64,000 nt of DNA from an uncultured Paracoccaceae bacterium (lineage in GTDB: Bacteria > Pseudomonadota > Alphaproteobacteria > Rhodobacterales > Rhodobacteraceae). Position numbers and translations under genes: made by a program. The stretch's first letter is position 1, and each line of letters opens with the position of its first letter. Where the stretch lies: positions 806,001 to 870,000 of the forward strand of contig CANNFU010000001.1 of assembly GCA_947503965.1 (NCBI GenBank). The letters run 5' to 3'. The notes under the pieces are model-generated. The model did not search any database and was not told the origin of the DNA. It saw nothing but the letters and a program-made list of their open reading frames with translations. This document shows positions 34,734-44,445 of this stretch, in pieces.

Positions 34734-36179
34734 CTACTCTGACTGGTTGGCGTAAATCAAACGCTCTTCACAGGGAGCGACCCGCAGGATGTTTGTTGAT
34801 CCCGGCGTATTGAAAGGCACACCAGCGGTCACAACCACCATGTCCGCCGTGGTCGCCAGTTCCTGGGAAAGGGCGGCCCGCACCGCTGCAATCACGGCGT
34901 CCTTGAAACGGTTCACCTCGCCCGACATCACACAGTTTGTCCCCCAGGACAGGCACAACCGACGGGCCGTTGTTTCATAGCTGGTCAGCGCAATGATCGG
35001 CACGCGCGGACGTTCCCGCGATACCAGCAACGCCGTTGTGCCAGATTGTGAGAAACAGCAGATTGCCTTGACATCGGTGGTTTCCGCGATCTCGCGGGCG
35101 GCAGACACGATCCCGTCAGCCACGGTTTTGCCATCAGACCTGCGCGAGGCTTCGATGATGTCGGTATAGGTCGGATCAGCCTCCACCTCCGTGGCTACAT
35201 TGCTCATCGTAGTCACGGCTTCGATCGGGTAAGACCCGGCGGCAGATTCCGCCGACAACATGATTGCGTCCGCACCTTCATAGATCGCGGTCGCCACGTC
35301 AGACACTTCTGCCCGTGTCGGCATTGGGGAATCGATCATTGATTCCAACATCTGCGTCGCCACGATAACGGGCTTGGCAGCAGCGCGGCACTTGCGCACC
35401 AGCTGCTTTTGGATGGGTGGTACGTTTTGCACGGGCAATTCAACGCCCAGATCGCCACGGGCCACCATGATCCCGTCAGAGGCGGCAAGAATATCGTCAA
35501 ACGCTTTCACCGCATTGGGCTTTTCGATTTTCGACAGGATCGCGGCGCGCCCCTTGGCCAGTTCACGCGCCTCTTCCACATCCGCCGCACGCTGGACAAA
35601 GGACAGCGCCAACCAATCCACGCCTAGTTCACAGACAAATTCCAGATCCTTGCGATCCTTGGGCGACAAAGCCGCCACAGGCAGCGTCACATCCGGCACA
35701 TTCACACCCTTGCGGTTTGAAATCGTGCCGCCAACCATCACTTCGCAATCGGCGAAATTCGCGGCACAGTCCTTCACGCGCAGCTTGATCTTGCCGTCGT
35801 TGACCAGCAGATGGGCCCCCGGTTCCAGCGCATCGAAAATCTCTTTATGAGGTAATTGCACGCGGGTTGCGTCGCCCTCGGCATCGTCCAGGTCCAGCCG
35901 GAAATCCGCACCTTCGACCAGTTCTTCCTCACCGTTCTTGAACACACCGACACGCAGCTTTGGCCCTTGCAGGTCAGCAAGGATGGCGATGGGACTGTTC
36001 AGGTCCTTTTCCACCTGCCGAATGATCGCGTGCCGGACCTTGATCTCGGCATGATCCCCGTGGGACATGTTCAGACGAAACACATCCGCCCCCGCCTCGT
36101 GCAATGCGCGGATCATCTCATAATCGTTCGAGGCCGGGCCAAGCGTGGCGACGATCTTGACATTGCGGTGGCGTCTCAT
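34734..36179 (-). CDS. pyk: Pyruvate kinase
   Basis: This 481-aa glycolytic enzyme converts phosphoenolpyruvate and ADP to pyruvate and ATP. Conserved elements are KIVATLGPASNDYE, FRLNMSHGDH, the catalytic lysine region ILSKIEKPNAV, MVARGDLGVELP and DAIMLSAESAAG. The C-terminal domain has the effector-type fold and ends LRVAPCEERLIYANQSE. The start at 36179 (MRRHRNVKIV) follows a GAGGGGA ribosome site. A start five codons upstream is possible. Confidence 0.97.
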   Translation of the reverse strand: MRRHRNVKIVATLGPASNDYEMIRALHEAGADVFRLNMSHGDHAEIKVRHAIIRQVEKDLNSPIAILADLQGPKLRVGVFKNGEEELVEGADFRLDLDDAEGDATRVQLPHKEIFDALEPGAHLLVNDGKIKLRVKDCAANFADCEVMVGGTISNRKGVNVPDVTLPVAALSPKDRKDLEFVCELGVDWLALSFVQRAADVEEARELAKGRAAILSKIEKPNAVKAFDDILAASDGIMVARGDLGVELPVQNVPPIQKQLVRKCRAAAKPVIVATQMLESMIDSPMPTRAEVSDVATAIYEGADAIMLSAESAAGSYPIEAVTTMSNVATEVEADPTYTDIIEASRRSDGKTVADGIVSAAREIAETTDVKAICCFSQSGTTALLVSRERPRVPIIALTSYETTARRLCLSWGTNCVMSGEVNRFKDAVIAAVRAALSQELATTADMVVVTAGVPFNTPGSTNILRVAPCEERLIYANQSE

Positions 36180-36295
36180 TGGTTTTCCCCTCATCCGTCC
36201 CAGCCGTTAGCGGTAACGGCAGCGTTGCGCCTGTTATACGCAATTCCATTCCCTTCACAACTAGCCTAAATGCGGTGGCAAAGGAATGACACTGC

Positions 36296-37033
36296 ATGAC
36301 CGACCAACCATTTGAAATCATAGGCGCAGATCGGCCCGGGCGCTGGCTGATTGCGTGCGATCACGCCTCCAATCATATCCCCGACTGGGTGCATGGCGGC
36401 GATATCGGCCTGCCGCCCGAAGATATGGAGCGCCACATCGCCTATGACATCGGTGCAGCCGGGGTGACGCGGCACGTCGCCGACCTGATGAACAGCCCCG
36501 CAATCCTGTCGCGGTTTTCCCGGCTGGTCTGCGACCCCAACCGGGGCGAGGATGACCCGACAATCATGATGCGCCTTTATGACGGCACGATCATACCGGG
36601 CAATCGCCACGCTGATGAAGCCGAGAAAGAGGATAGGCTTCGCCGTCTCTACCGCCCCTACCATTCCGCCTATGCAGACCTTGCCAACAAGATGGACAAT
36701 CCTGCCATCTGCGCCGTGCACAGCTTTACCCCCCGCCTGCGCGGGCGCCACCCGCGACCCTGGGAAATCGGTATCCTTTTCGCAGATGACGACCGGCTGG
36801 CGCGGCCTTTCATTGATGCCTGTCGCGCGCAAGGCTGGTGCACCGGCGAAAACCAACCCTATGCGGGGCATCTGCCCGGTGACGCGGTGGACCGGCACGC
36901 CTTGCAACACGAGCGGCCCAATGTCTTGATTGAACTGCGACAGGACATCATCGCCGATGAAAGGGGCCAAAAACTTTGGGCCGAACGATTGGCCCCTATA
37001 TTAACAGATATACTGGCCCAATCCGGCCTTTGA
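36296..37033 (+). CDS. N-formylglutamate amidohydrolase family protein
   Basis: This 245-aa enzyme of the FGase family has an N-terminal ligand block WLIACDHASNHIPDW, then YDIGAAGVTRHVADLMNSPAILSRFSRLVCDPNR, HSFTPRLRGRHPRPWEIGILF and the C-terminal VLIELRQDII. It should hydrolyse an N-formyl amino acid such as N-formylglutamate from histidine degradation, though no hut genes are adjacent. It is divergent from pyk and is followed 11 bp later by a DUF1244 gene with which it forms an operon. Confidence 0.88.
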   Translation: MTDQPFEIIGADRPGRWLIACDHASNHIPDWVHGGDIGLPPEDMERHIAYDIGAAGVTRHVADLMNSPAILSRFSRLVCDPNRGEDDPTIMMRLYDGTIIPGNRHADEAEKEDRLRRLYRPYHSAYADLANKMDNPAICAVHSFTPRLRGRHPRPWEIGILFADDDRLARPFIDACRAQGWCTGENQPYAGHLPGDAVDRHALQHERPNVLIELRQDIIADERGQKLWAERLAPILTDILAQSGL

Positions 37034-37044
37034 GGGAGACAGAC

Positions 37045-37335
37045 ATGGACGACCAAACCCGCCTCGAAATCGAAGCTGCCGCATTCCGGCGCTTGCAAAA
37101 GCACCTGCTGGAAGATCGGACGGATGTGCAGAACATCGACATGATGAACCTTGCCGGCTTCTGCCGAAACTGCCTGTCACGCTGGTATCAAGAGGCGGCG
37201 AACGAACGCGGCATCGAGATGAGCAAGGACGAAGGGCGCGAGGCTTATTACGGAATGCCTTTCGCAGAGTGGAAAGAGAAATATCAGACTGAAGCCAGCG
37301 CCGAGGCGAAAGAGGCGTTCAAGACGTCACATTGA
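37045..37335 (+). CDS. DUF1244 family protein
   Basis: This 96-aa cytoplasmic protein has the DUF1244 pattern: RLQKHLLEDRTDVQNIDMMNLAGFCRNCLSRWY and YYGMPFAEWKEKYQ, with a Cys-x-x-Cys pair (CRNC). The ATG at 37045 is supported by GAGGGAG. The structure of a homologue is known to be helical, but no function is established for the family. It is coupled to the amidohydrolase gene upstream. Confidence 0.9.
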   Translation: MDDQTRLEIEAAAFRRLQKHLLEDRTDVQNIDMMNLAGFCRNCLSRWYQEAANERGIEMSKDEGREAYYGMPFAEWKEKYQTEASAEAKEAFKTSH

Positions 37336-37487
37336 GTGGGTCAGGTATGGGTGACAAAACCAGCCTTCGCTACGGCGAAACCGATGATCGCTTTTCGAAG
37401 TTAGATGGTGAACGTTGATCTGTTCAGAGCAAGGTAGCCACCGACTTTTCGGACGATTTGATCCAGGGTGGTTGGCGGAAGCTGGTT

Positions 37488-40067
37488 CTACTGATCTGGA
37501 TTTACGAGAGCAGAACTGATCGCTGTTACAAGACTTTCGGCAGTGAAAGGTTTTTTAGCGATGATCGCAGGTGGATAGCTGGCCGTTATACTTTCGGTGT
37601 CACCATAACCAGTCGCGAGAACAAAGGGGATGTTGCGATCCGCCAAAACTTGCGCGACTGGAAGAGACGTCTGGTCGCCCAAATTTACGTCAAGCAGCGC
37701 GAATGTGATTGTGTTGGCCTCAAGAACAGCCAGCGCATCGGCGACAGAGCCGGACATGTGAACATTGTCCGCTCCATTGTCTTTGAGAATATCGGAGGCA
37801 TCCAGCGCGATCACCATATTGTCCTCAACCACCAGGACGTCGCCGCTCAGGTTTATTGATCGGCTTTCGTTATTGTCCATGACGCTCAGGCTGTCGTCCG
37901 CAACAACCTCCTGGATATCAGAAATGGCAATGGATGGGATCATGATGTCTGCTTCAAACCCGGTCATTAGGTAACGCGTTTTGACCGTACCCTTGAGTTC
38001 GTAAGGTATCGTTTTTTCAATGATTGTCGTTCCAAACCCCTGACGGGATGGGGCCTGTACCGGTGGCCCACCAATTTCGCGCCATTCAATCTGCAACGCG
38101 CCGTCATCCTGAATGCGAAGGTCAATTGAAATTTTTCCAGAACGGTCCGTCAGCGCGCCGTACTTGGCGGCGTTTGTCACCATTTCGTGGATCACTAATG
38201 CCATCGTCGAGAACGCATCAGGCCTGAGCATGGGCGCGTCCCCTTTGATAGTCACCCGATCCTTCGCGTCCGTCAGAAATGCGTTTACTTCGACTTCAAC
38301 CAGCTGCCTCAACGAACTGGGTGACCACTCCTGCCGCGTGAGTTGATCATGCGCGCGCGCCAGCGCCTGCACGCGTCCATCCAACACTTTGGTGTAAGTT
38401 GCGACGTCTTGCGCGCCCGCCCGGCTTTGAGAGACCAAGCCTTGGATCAGATTGAGGATATTGCGGACACGGTGGTTCAGCTCTGCGATCAAAAGTTCTT
38501 GCTTGTCAGCGGCTCTCTGGCGGGTTTCATTCGCGTCGTCAGTTAGTTTCAACACGATCTCGATCAGCGACACCCGCAACGACTCGCCTGTCTGCACCTC
38601 ACTATCGGTCCAGTGTGCTGATGTGTTCCTGACCATTTCCGACCATGCTTCGAAGCTTTTGCGTGGTGTCAGGCGTGTCCCGTTCGGGCCGACTTCGACC
38701 GGTTTGTTCGGATCACCTGCCCATTTGACCGATTTGGCGACCTCACGGCGGAAAAACACGATATAGTCCCGTGGCGTGCGCGAAATCGGAACCGCAAGGA
38801 CACCCGCAACATCAGCAGAAAAATCCGCAGCATCCGGGTACAGCGCCGCAAGCCTGTGCGTTGCAAATACCTGACCTGTCGGAGCCGTGTTCAGGAATCG
38901 TGCCAGTTTCTTGAATTCCACCTCGTCAGGTGCGTCCCCAACTGATGCATAGCGCCCATCAGAGTAGACCGCGACACCATCGTTTGCGATGAGGCCACGC
39001 AATTCGTCCGCGATCATCTCAAACCCATTAATAAGATTTGTCCCGCCGGAGAGTTGGATCATCAGATTGTCATGCATCTGCCGCGCTTCGCTGCTCTGAA
39101 CACGGGATGCTATGTCGATCTTCTGAACCAGCTCATACGAGAAGAATTGGGCGAACAGCTCGATTGCAGTGCGCCGCTCAAAATCGACGTGGTGAGGCGT
39201 TTCATGGTGGCAGGCGAACAAACCCCAAAGCTTTCCATCTTTGATGATCGAGACGGACATAGAGGCCGCCACACCCATATTTCGTAGATATTCCAGATGG
39301 ATAGGCGACACGGCGCGCATGACAGACAACGACAGGTCCATTGGGGTGCCCTGCACATTCGTGGGCGGCGTAATCGGCGATACCGCCCCGTCGACATCGG
39401 CAATAAGCCGCAGCGTGCTGCGCAAATACAAGGCGCGTGCTTGCTTCGGGATGTCACTGGCAGGATAGCGAAGCCCAAGAAAGGGCTCCATGCTTGGCTT
39501 ACGCTTTTCGGCGATGACCTCACCGGTGCCGTCTTCGTCAAATTGGTAGACCATCACACGGTCAAAACCGGACATGACCTGAACAGCCATCGCGGCCTGA
39601 TCACAAGCGGCCTTGATGTCATTGGCGCGCCTTACCCGCGCGATCAAAGGCTGGACCAAGCTCATTTCGTCGCGATTTTCGGTATGAATCTTGGGTTCAA
39701 ATTCGAAGACATAGGTTTGATCCAACATGTGCACCGACACGTCGAACAACTTGCCGTCGCCCAGTGCGTCGTATCCAAACAACCGGGACGAATTGGTCTC
39801 TACGTTCAGCATTTGCAGTTTTGTGCGTAGATCGTGAACCGTCTTCTCAGGCAGCAAGTCAATCAGCCGTCCACCGACTGCGTCGTCTGGCGAGACCTGC
39901 AGGATATCCTGCACATTTTCCGAGACATGATTAACCATGAAATCAGAAGACGTTGCAATCAGACACCCATACCCCTGCACACCGCCGAGCAAGTGGATTG
40001 GTTCTCGGTCACAATTGGTAAGGTCAACCGCTTCGTCTGATGTGATATAGTTTTGTTCATCCGTCAT
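37488..40067 (-). CDS. bphP: Bacteriophytochrome with HWE kinase and fused receiver
   Basis: This 859-aa red/far-red photoreceptor has a PAS domain with the biliverdin-attachment Cys19 (NCDREPIHLLGG) and a GAF domain with the chromophore motif PASDIP (202-207). The PHY domain has a PRKSFEAW tongue motif near 468-475. A HWE-type kinase follows, with His532 in AELNHRVRNILNLIQGL and an N-box VIHEMVTNAAKYGAL. The C-terminal receiver domain (about 742-855) has phosphoacceptor Asp793 in LLDVNLGD and Lys839. It overlaps the heme oxygenase gene by 4 bp, so chromophore supply and receptor are co-made. Composition is somewhat AT-richer than its neighbours. Confidence 0.93.
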   Translation of the reverse strand: MTDEQNYITSDEAVDLTNCDREPIHLLGGVQGYGCLIATSSDFMVNHVSENVQDILQVSPDDAVGGRLIDLLPEKTVHDLRTKLQMLNVETNSSRLFGYDALGDGKLFDVSVHMLDQTYVFEFEPKIHTENRDEMSLVQPLIARVRRANDIKAACDQAAMAVQVMSGFDRVMVYQFDEDGTGEVIAEKRKPSMEPFLGLRYPASDIPKQARALYLRSTLRLIADVDGAVSPITPPTNVQGTPMDLSLSVMRAVSPIHLEYLRNMGVAASMSVSIIKDGKLWGLFACHHETPHHVDFERRTAIELFAQFFSYELVQKIDIASRVQSSEARQMHDNLMIQLSGGTNLINGFEMIADELRGLIANDGVAVYSDGRYASVGDAPDEVEFKKLARFLNTAPTGQVFATHRLAALYPDAADFSADVAGVLAVPISRTPRDYIVFFRREVAKSVKWAGDPNKPVEVGPNGTRLTPRKSFEAWSEMVRNTSAHWTDSEVQTGESLRVSLIEIVLKLTDDANETRQRAADKQELLIAELNHRVRNILNLIQGLVSQSRAGAQDVATYTKVLDGRVQALARAHDQLTRQEWSPSSLRQLVEVEVNAFLTDAKDRVTIKGDAPMLRPDAFSTMALVIHEMVTNAAKYGALTDRSGKISIDLRIQDDGALQIEWREIGGPPVQAPSRQGFGTTIIEKTIPYELKGTVKTRYLMTGFEADIMIPSIAISDIQEVVADDSLSVMDNNESRSINLSGDVLVVEDNMVIALDASDILKDNGADNVHMSGSVADALAVLEANTITFALLDVNLGDQTSLPVAQVLADRNIPFVLATGYGDTESITASYPPAIIAKKPFTAESLVTAISSALVNPDQ

Positions 40068-40624
40068 ACGAGCGTGTCCTCAGCTGTGACTATCTTGGCG
40101 AACGCCGCCGCGAAAAGTTGGAATTGTGTTCTTGTGTCTTCGACGATGGCATCAGCGCGTGCGCTACTAGGTGGCACAGCTGAGAGCGCACGACATGTTT
40201 TGGGCCAGAGTTTCGGATCGATCGCTTGCCCAAAGTAAGAGTTTGCGCGCTGGACGCAGGGATCCGTCGATGTTTGCCATCTTTTGCGCAGGATTTTTGA
40301 ACCAAGCCTCGATCCCGCCACCATATAATCGACAGACAAGGGGTCGAGCGCAGATGGCGTCGGCAGGTCAATCGTACGTCGATTATCGGATACAACATCA
40401 AGATCCGCGGCAAGGCCATCGATCATGTTAGAAAGTGCGACCATCGAAAGCCCCTGACCCAATGATCGTGCCTGGATCACCAAAAAACAGGAGTGGTGTA
40501 TCTGCAAGAACACCCTGAAATCACGCAGTCGCGCAATGTCGAGCGTCGAGATCATACGATCCAAAAGATCATGATCCGTGCGTGTTTGCTCCCGAAGCGC
40601 GTGTCGAAAATTCGTTTCCATCAT
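40064..40624 (-). CDS. bphO: Biliverdin-producing heme oxygenase
   Basis: This 186-aa enzyme opens heme to biliverdin, the bacteriophytochrome chromophore. The proximal His is in LREQTRTDHDLLDRMIS, and the distal-helix glycine motif appears as VAGSRLGSKILRKRW, as in BphO proteins. The ATG-ATG pair at 40624/40621 is chosen because the family starts here. The open frame runs 54 more codons without similarity. Its ATGA overlap with bphP gives tight coupling. Confidence 0.87.
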   Translation of the reverse strand: MMETNFRHALREQTRTDHDLLDRMISTLDIARLRDFRVFLQIHHSCFLVIQARSLGQGLSMVALSNMIDGLAADLDVVSDNRRTIDLPTPSALDPLSVDYMVAGSRLGSKILRKRWQTSTDPCVQRANSYFGQAIDPKLWPKTCRALSAVPPSSARADAIVEDTRTQFQLFAAAFAKIVTAEDTLV

Positions 40625-41029
40625 GGCCCTGCGCCCCAAAAGCGAAGACCGATTTGGGAAATTGTTATGATTTGGCGTGAAAGTCCCACAGCTCATCATC
40701 TTTGTCATTAATCTATGACATACATACCGACTGCACTTATTCATTAACAGCCCTTGGGCCATCCGCAGGCGCAATATCCATACCAAAAGGCTGGATTGCC
40801 GCTCATCAATGTTGGCCGAGGTTGTTCCTAGCTAAGGGCGGCATCTGAGCACTCAACAAAGCCGACATTGGTGTGGTTTGCAGCATCGGTCAAAGTGGTC
40901 TCAAACCTGCTCTTGACCAAACCTCAGGGCTTCCAGATAAATCCAATTTCAACACCTCATAATTGCAATGGCACTCACACAATTGTCCGGTTAATTTGCT
41001 TTCAGACGAAGTGAACTGGAGCCACTCAC
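40625..41029. other. Intergenic region upstream of bphO and the TerB-like gene
   Basis: These 405 bp lie between divergent genes and hold no credible coding frame. The bphO side is AT-rich with a CATTAATCTATGACATACAT stretch suited to a promoter. I see no strong inverted repeats, and no light-responsive element can be named. Confidence 0.4.
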
Positions 41030-41476
41030 ATGCTCGAACGCCTCACCAGCTTTTTCGGCAACCCATCCAGATACAAGACGCCACTGCCAGAGGCGGATGC
41101 GCCTCATGCAATGGGCGCACTTCTGGTTCGTGCCGCAAAAGCCGACGCCTCTTACTTGTTCGAAGAGATCGCCATTATCGACAGAATCCTGGCAAAGCGG
41201 CACAAACTGAACCCGGTTCAGGCGGCCAAGATGCGCGCCGAATGCGAATTGCTCGAGAAGAAAATGCCGCAAACCTCCGAGATCGCCGCAATTCTCGAAC
41301 ACGCCATCAGCACCGATGAAAAAGAGGCGACCGTGCTTGCACTTTGGCAGGTTGCGCTTGCGGATGGGGCTATCCACACCGAAGAAGACACGCTGCTGCA
41401 CCGGATCGAGGAGGTGCTGGGCGTACCATCAGAACGGGCCAAGGAGTTGCAAACACAGGCGCAGGAGCGGCAGTGA
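41030..41476 (+). CDS. TerB-like tellurite-resistance family protein
   Basis: This 148-aa all-helical cytoplasmic protein has an EF-hand-like pair of acidic turns. The first is around FEEIAIIDRILAKRHKLNP and the second around LWQVALADGAIHTEEDTLLHRIEEVLGV, the TerB fold signature, with LALWQVALADG highly typical. TerB proteins bind metal ions at conserved acidic residues. Roles in tellurite or phage resistance are known only when the other ter genes are present, and none are seen here. A perfect TGACGCA hairpin surrounds its stop. Confidence 0.82.
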   Translation: MLERLTSFFGNPSRYKTPLPEADAPHAMGALLVRAAKADASYLFEEIAIIDRILAKRHKLNPVQAAKMRAECELLEKKMPQTSEIAAILEHAISTDEKEATVLALWQVALADGAIHTEEDTLLHRIEEVLGVPSERAKELQTQAQERQ

Positions 41477-41495
41477 CGCAAAACAAATGCGTCAT
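41473..41495 (+). repeat. Hairpin at the end of the TerB-like gene
   Basis: TGACGCA and TGCGTCA are separated by a 7-nt A-rich loop and begin at the stop codon. There is no T-run after the stem, so its role as a terminator is doubtful. Confidence 0.5.
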
Positions 41496-41783
41496 CGTGC
41501 CTAGCAACGAAGCCGCCGTTGACCTGCGGCGGTGTCAGCTGCGCCGATCGCGTATCGCAACCTCGCCTACCTTTGACACAACCGACAAGCCTCCCGAGGC
41601 TGCCAAATGATGCATGCCATCTAACGGTCGCCCAAACATCATCGGGCAGACCTGTCGTTCTGTTGACGACAGACGCCGTTCCACGAAAGTAGATGACGCG
41701 CAAATTTTGTACAGTTTCTTGGCATTTCGAACCGTCGGGGGCTTGTAGTCCACCGCGACTCCTTTTAAACCACCCGAACTTGG
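41477..41783. other. Intergenic region upstream of tRNA-fMet
   Basis: No coding frame with a convincing look occurs in these 307 bp. The sequence between about 41600 and 41740 is mixed and probably contains the tRNA promoter. TTGTACAGTTTCTTGGCAT near 41706 is a loose candidate. Confidence 0.35.
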
Positions 41784-41860
<77 letters not shown>

Positions 41861-41867
41861 AAATCAT

Positions 41868-41905
41868 ACGCCTGGACCCACGTGGCCCGGGCGTTTGTGT
41901 TTTTG
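41868..41905 (+). terminator. Terminator after tRNA-fMet
   Basis: ACGCC...GGCGT plus GG/CC pairs form an imperfect stem over ACCCACGTGG, followed by TTTGTGTTTTT. Confidence 0.75.
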
Positions 41906-41928
41906 GCGCATCAAGATGGTCGGTCACG

Positions 41929-42801
41929 TCAGCCGCTTCGCGGATTTACGTGCCGCATTGCGTAGTGGTTCCGCAACACACTCAGCATCTTACGATAAGC
42001 CGCGCGATGGCGATTACGTGCATTCACACCTGCAAAAACGGCTTGGGTGATGACCGGTGCGTCTTTGACCAAATGGCATGTCCCTGCCCCGATCAATGCT
42101 TCCGCTGAATGTCGCAGAACATAACCTGCGCCAGAGAGCGACGTCAGCAAATCCACCATCGCGGCGTTTTGCCCGATCGAAAGCGACACGTTCGTCATCT
42201 CTGGCAGCAAAGCCGCATGTGCATGCGCAAAAGCGGGTGAATAATTGGCGAGGATATACTGTTCTGCAGCAAGATTTTGCAGCACAGTCGCTTGTGTAGA
42301 GATCATAACATAACTGACCTCTCCCAGTGTTTCGAAATGAAGGTCGGGATGCGTTCGCGGTGAATAAAGGACCGCGATGTCCTGCACCCCGGCGACAAGA
42401 TCAGTGCACATCTGCGTCGAATAATCGGCCTCAAAAAGGAAGACCGTATCCGGCAGCGTATCCCGAAATGCACCGATCAGGCGGCTGATCTCAAGCCCGA
42501 CCAAATCATGTTGCAGCCCGATCCGCATCGTCACACCCGCCATGCCGGTGTCGCGGGTCGCGTTGAGTGCTGTGATCCAATTGTGCCGCAGGCTGCGGGC
42601 GTGTGGTTCAAACCGCAATCCTTCGGTCGTCAACGCGGTGCCTGAACGCGAGCGTTGGAACAATCGCCGGCCAACCGTATTCTCCAACGCCTTGATCCGC
42701 CCCGAAACTGTGGATTGGGTCAAACCCAGACGTTCAGCCGTCTTGTTGAAACTGCGCGTTTCGCAGAGATCCAGAAATGTTTCGATCAATTCAATCTGCA
42801 T
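41929..42801 (-). CDS. LysR family transcriptional regulator
   Basis: This 290-aa regulator has the N-terminal winged helix-turn-helix (IELIETFLDLCETRSFNKTAERLGLTQSTVSGRIKALENTVG) and a periplasmic-binding-protein-like effector domain (about 92-290). It is divergent from the MttB-like methyltransferase gene with a 110-bp spacer, so it probably controls that gene and the dehydrogenase behind it. The inducer is unknown, and a methylated amine or betaine is a reasonable guess. Confidence 0.9.
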   Translation of the reverse strand: MQIELIETFLDLCETRSFNKTAERLGLTQSTVSGRIKALENTVGRRLFQRSRSGTALTTEGLRFEPHARSLRHNWITALNATRDTGMAGVTMRIGLQHDLVGLEISRLIGAFRDTLPDTVFLFEADYSTQMCTDLVAGVQDIAVLYSPRTHPDLHFETLGEVSYVMISTQATVLQNLAAEQYILANYSPAFAHAHAALLPEMTNVSLSIGQNAAMVDLLTSLSGAGYVLRHSAEALIGAGTCHLVKDAPVITQAVFAGVNARNRHRAAYRKMLSVLRNHYAMRHVNPRSG

Positions 42802-42911
42802 GGCGACAGTCTCGTCTAATCGGAAATCCAGATCAATAACAACCGAACAGGCGAATTGATCGATCTGCCAGACAGGACGATACTCCTTTCCATATCAGGG
42901 AGGATGCACTG

Positions 42912-44441
42912 ATGAACAAACTCGCCAGACGAAGCGGTGGGCGCGCGGCGCGCGTTGCGCTGCGTAATGCGCCTTTGGCCGAAGACTTGCGCCCTGTGCG
43001 CGCTGGTCTGACGGGCGGACAATATAAACCCCTGTCAGAAACGGATGTCCTGCGCATCCACGCAGCGGCGCTTGATGCGCTTGAACAGATCGGGCTGTCT
43101 CAGGCACCGCCATCGGGCGTCGATATCATGACAGGCGCAGGCGCCATCCTGGGCGATGACGGACGCATCCGGTTTCCCCGCGCACTGGTCGAAGACATGC
43201 TTGCCAAGGCCGCGCGCAACATCACGCTGCATGGGCGCGATCCCAAGTATGATCTGCAACTGACGGGGACAAATGTCCACTTCGGCACGGCGGGGGCCGC
43301 CGTTCATGTCGTTGATTTGGAAACCAACACCTATCGCGACAGCACCGCTCAGGATCTGCATGACGCAGCGAAGATCACCCATGCCCTCGACAATGTGCAT
43401 TTCTTTCAGCGGGCGATGGTGGCGCGGGATGTGACGGACAATCTGGAACTGGATCTGAACACGATCTACGCCTGCACCGCCGGGACCACCAAACATATCG
43501 GCACGTCATTCAGCGAACCCGACCACGTCGCGCCCGGGCTGGATCTGCTCTACCGGCTTGCGGGCGGGGAAGATGCGTTCCGCGCACGCCCGTTCATGTC
43601 GAACTCGAATTGCTTTGTGGTCCCGCCGATGAAGTTCGCCGAGGAAAGCTGTATCGCGATGGAGCATTGTATTCGTGGCGGCATGCCCATTCTGCTGCTG
43701 TCGGCGGGACAGGCCGGTGCAACAGCGCCTGCGCCTATTGCGCTGGCGATTGTTCAGGCGGTCGCTGAATGTCTGGCTGGCGTGGTTTACGTGAATGCAA
43801 TGGCACCGGGCCACCCCGCCGTCTTTGGCACATGGCCGTTCGTATCGGATCTGCGTACCGGGGCAATGTCCGGTGGCTCTGCCGAACAGGCCTTGCTGAC
43901 AGCGGGCTGCGCCCAGATGCATCGGTTCTACGACCTGCCTGGCGGTGCGGCGGCGGGCATCTCTGACGCGAAACTGCCGGATATGCAGGCCGGTTGGGAA
44001 CAGGGGATCACCAATGTGCTTGCGGGCCTCTCGGGTCTGAACATGGCGTATGAGGCCGTGGGCATGCACGCATCGCTTCTTGGGTTCTGCCTTGAATCCC
44101 TTGTACTGGGCGATGATATCCTTGGGCAGGTTCTGCGCTGCGTGCGTGGCATCGATGTGACCGAAGACAGCACCTCGATCGAGGCGATGAAAGCGGTTTG
44201 TCTGGGCGGCCCGGGACATTATCTGGGATCGGAACAAACGCTCAAGCTGATGCAGACCGAATACATCTATCCCACTTTGGGCAACCGGATGAGCCCGAAG
44301 GAATGGAACGAGGCGGGGCGGCCTGAACTGATCGCACAAGCCATCGCGCGCAAAAACAAGATCCTGGCCGAAGCGCAAATTCAGTTCGACCCGGATTTCG
44401 ACGCCGCGATCCGCGCCGATTACAACATCTATTTCAAGTAA
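42912..44441 (+). CDS. MttB-family methyltransferase (non-pyrrolysine)
   Basis: This 509-aa protein of the trimethylamine/glycine betaine methyltransferase superfamily has a C-terminal barrel with LLLSAGQAGATAPAPIALAIVQAVAECLAGVVYVN and WEQGITNVLAGLSGLNMAYEAVGMHASLLGF. The frame is uninterrupted, with no in-frame TAG, so it is not a pyrrolysine enzyme and belongs with MtgB-type proteins. These move a methyl group from a quaternary amine to a corrinoid protein, but no corrinoid protein or reactivator gene is adjacent. It is divergent from a LysR regulator and followed 4 bp later by a dehydrogenase. Substrate unknown. Confidence 0.87.
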   Translation: MNKLARRSGGRAARVALRNAPLAEDLRPVRAGLTGGQYKPLSETDVLRIHAAALDALEQIGLSQAPPSGVDIMTGAGAILGDDGRIRFPRALVEDMLAKAARNITLHGRDPKYDLQLTGTNVHFGTAGAAVHVVDLETNTYRDSTAQDLHDAAKITHALDNVHFFQRAMVARDVTDNLELDLNTIYACTAGTTKHIGTSFSEPDHVAPGLDLLYRLAGGEDAFRARPFMSNSNCFVVPPMKFAEESCIAMEHCIRGGMPILLLSAGQAGATAPAPIALAIVQAVAECLAGVVYVNAMAPGHPAVFGTWPFVSDLRTGAMSGGSAEQALLTAGCAQMHRFYDLPGGAAAGISDAKLPDMQAGWEQGITNVLAGLSGLNMAYEAVGMHASLLGFCLESLVLGDDILGQVLRCVRGIDVTEDSTSIEAMKAVCLGGPGHYLGSEQTLKLMQTEYIYPTLGNRMSPKEWNEAGRPELIAQAIARKNKILAEAQIQFDPDFDAAIRADYNIYFK

Positions 44442-44445
44442 GGAT

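Noticed and set aside
41030..41476. Tellurite-resistance (ter) operon or phage-defence ter system
   Set aside because: Only a single TerB-like gene is present; TerC, TerD and others are missing.
42912..44441. Pyrrolysine-containing trimethylamine methyltransferase (MttB proper)
   Set aside because: The frame has no in-frame TAG and no pyl genes are near.
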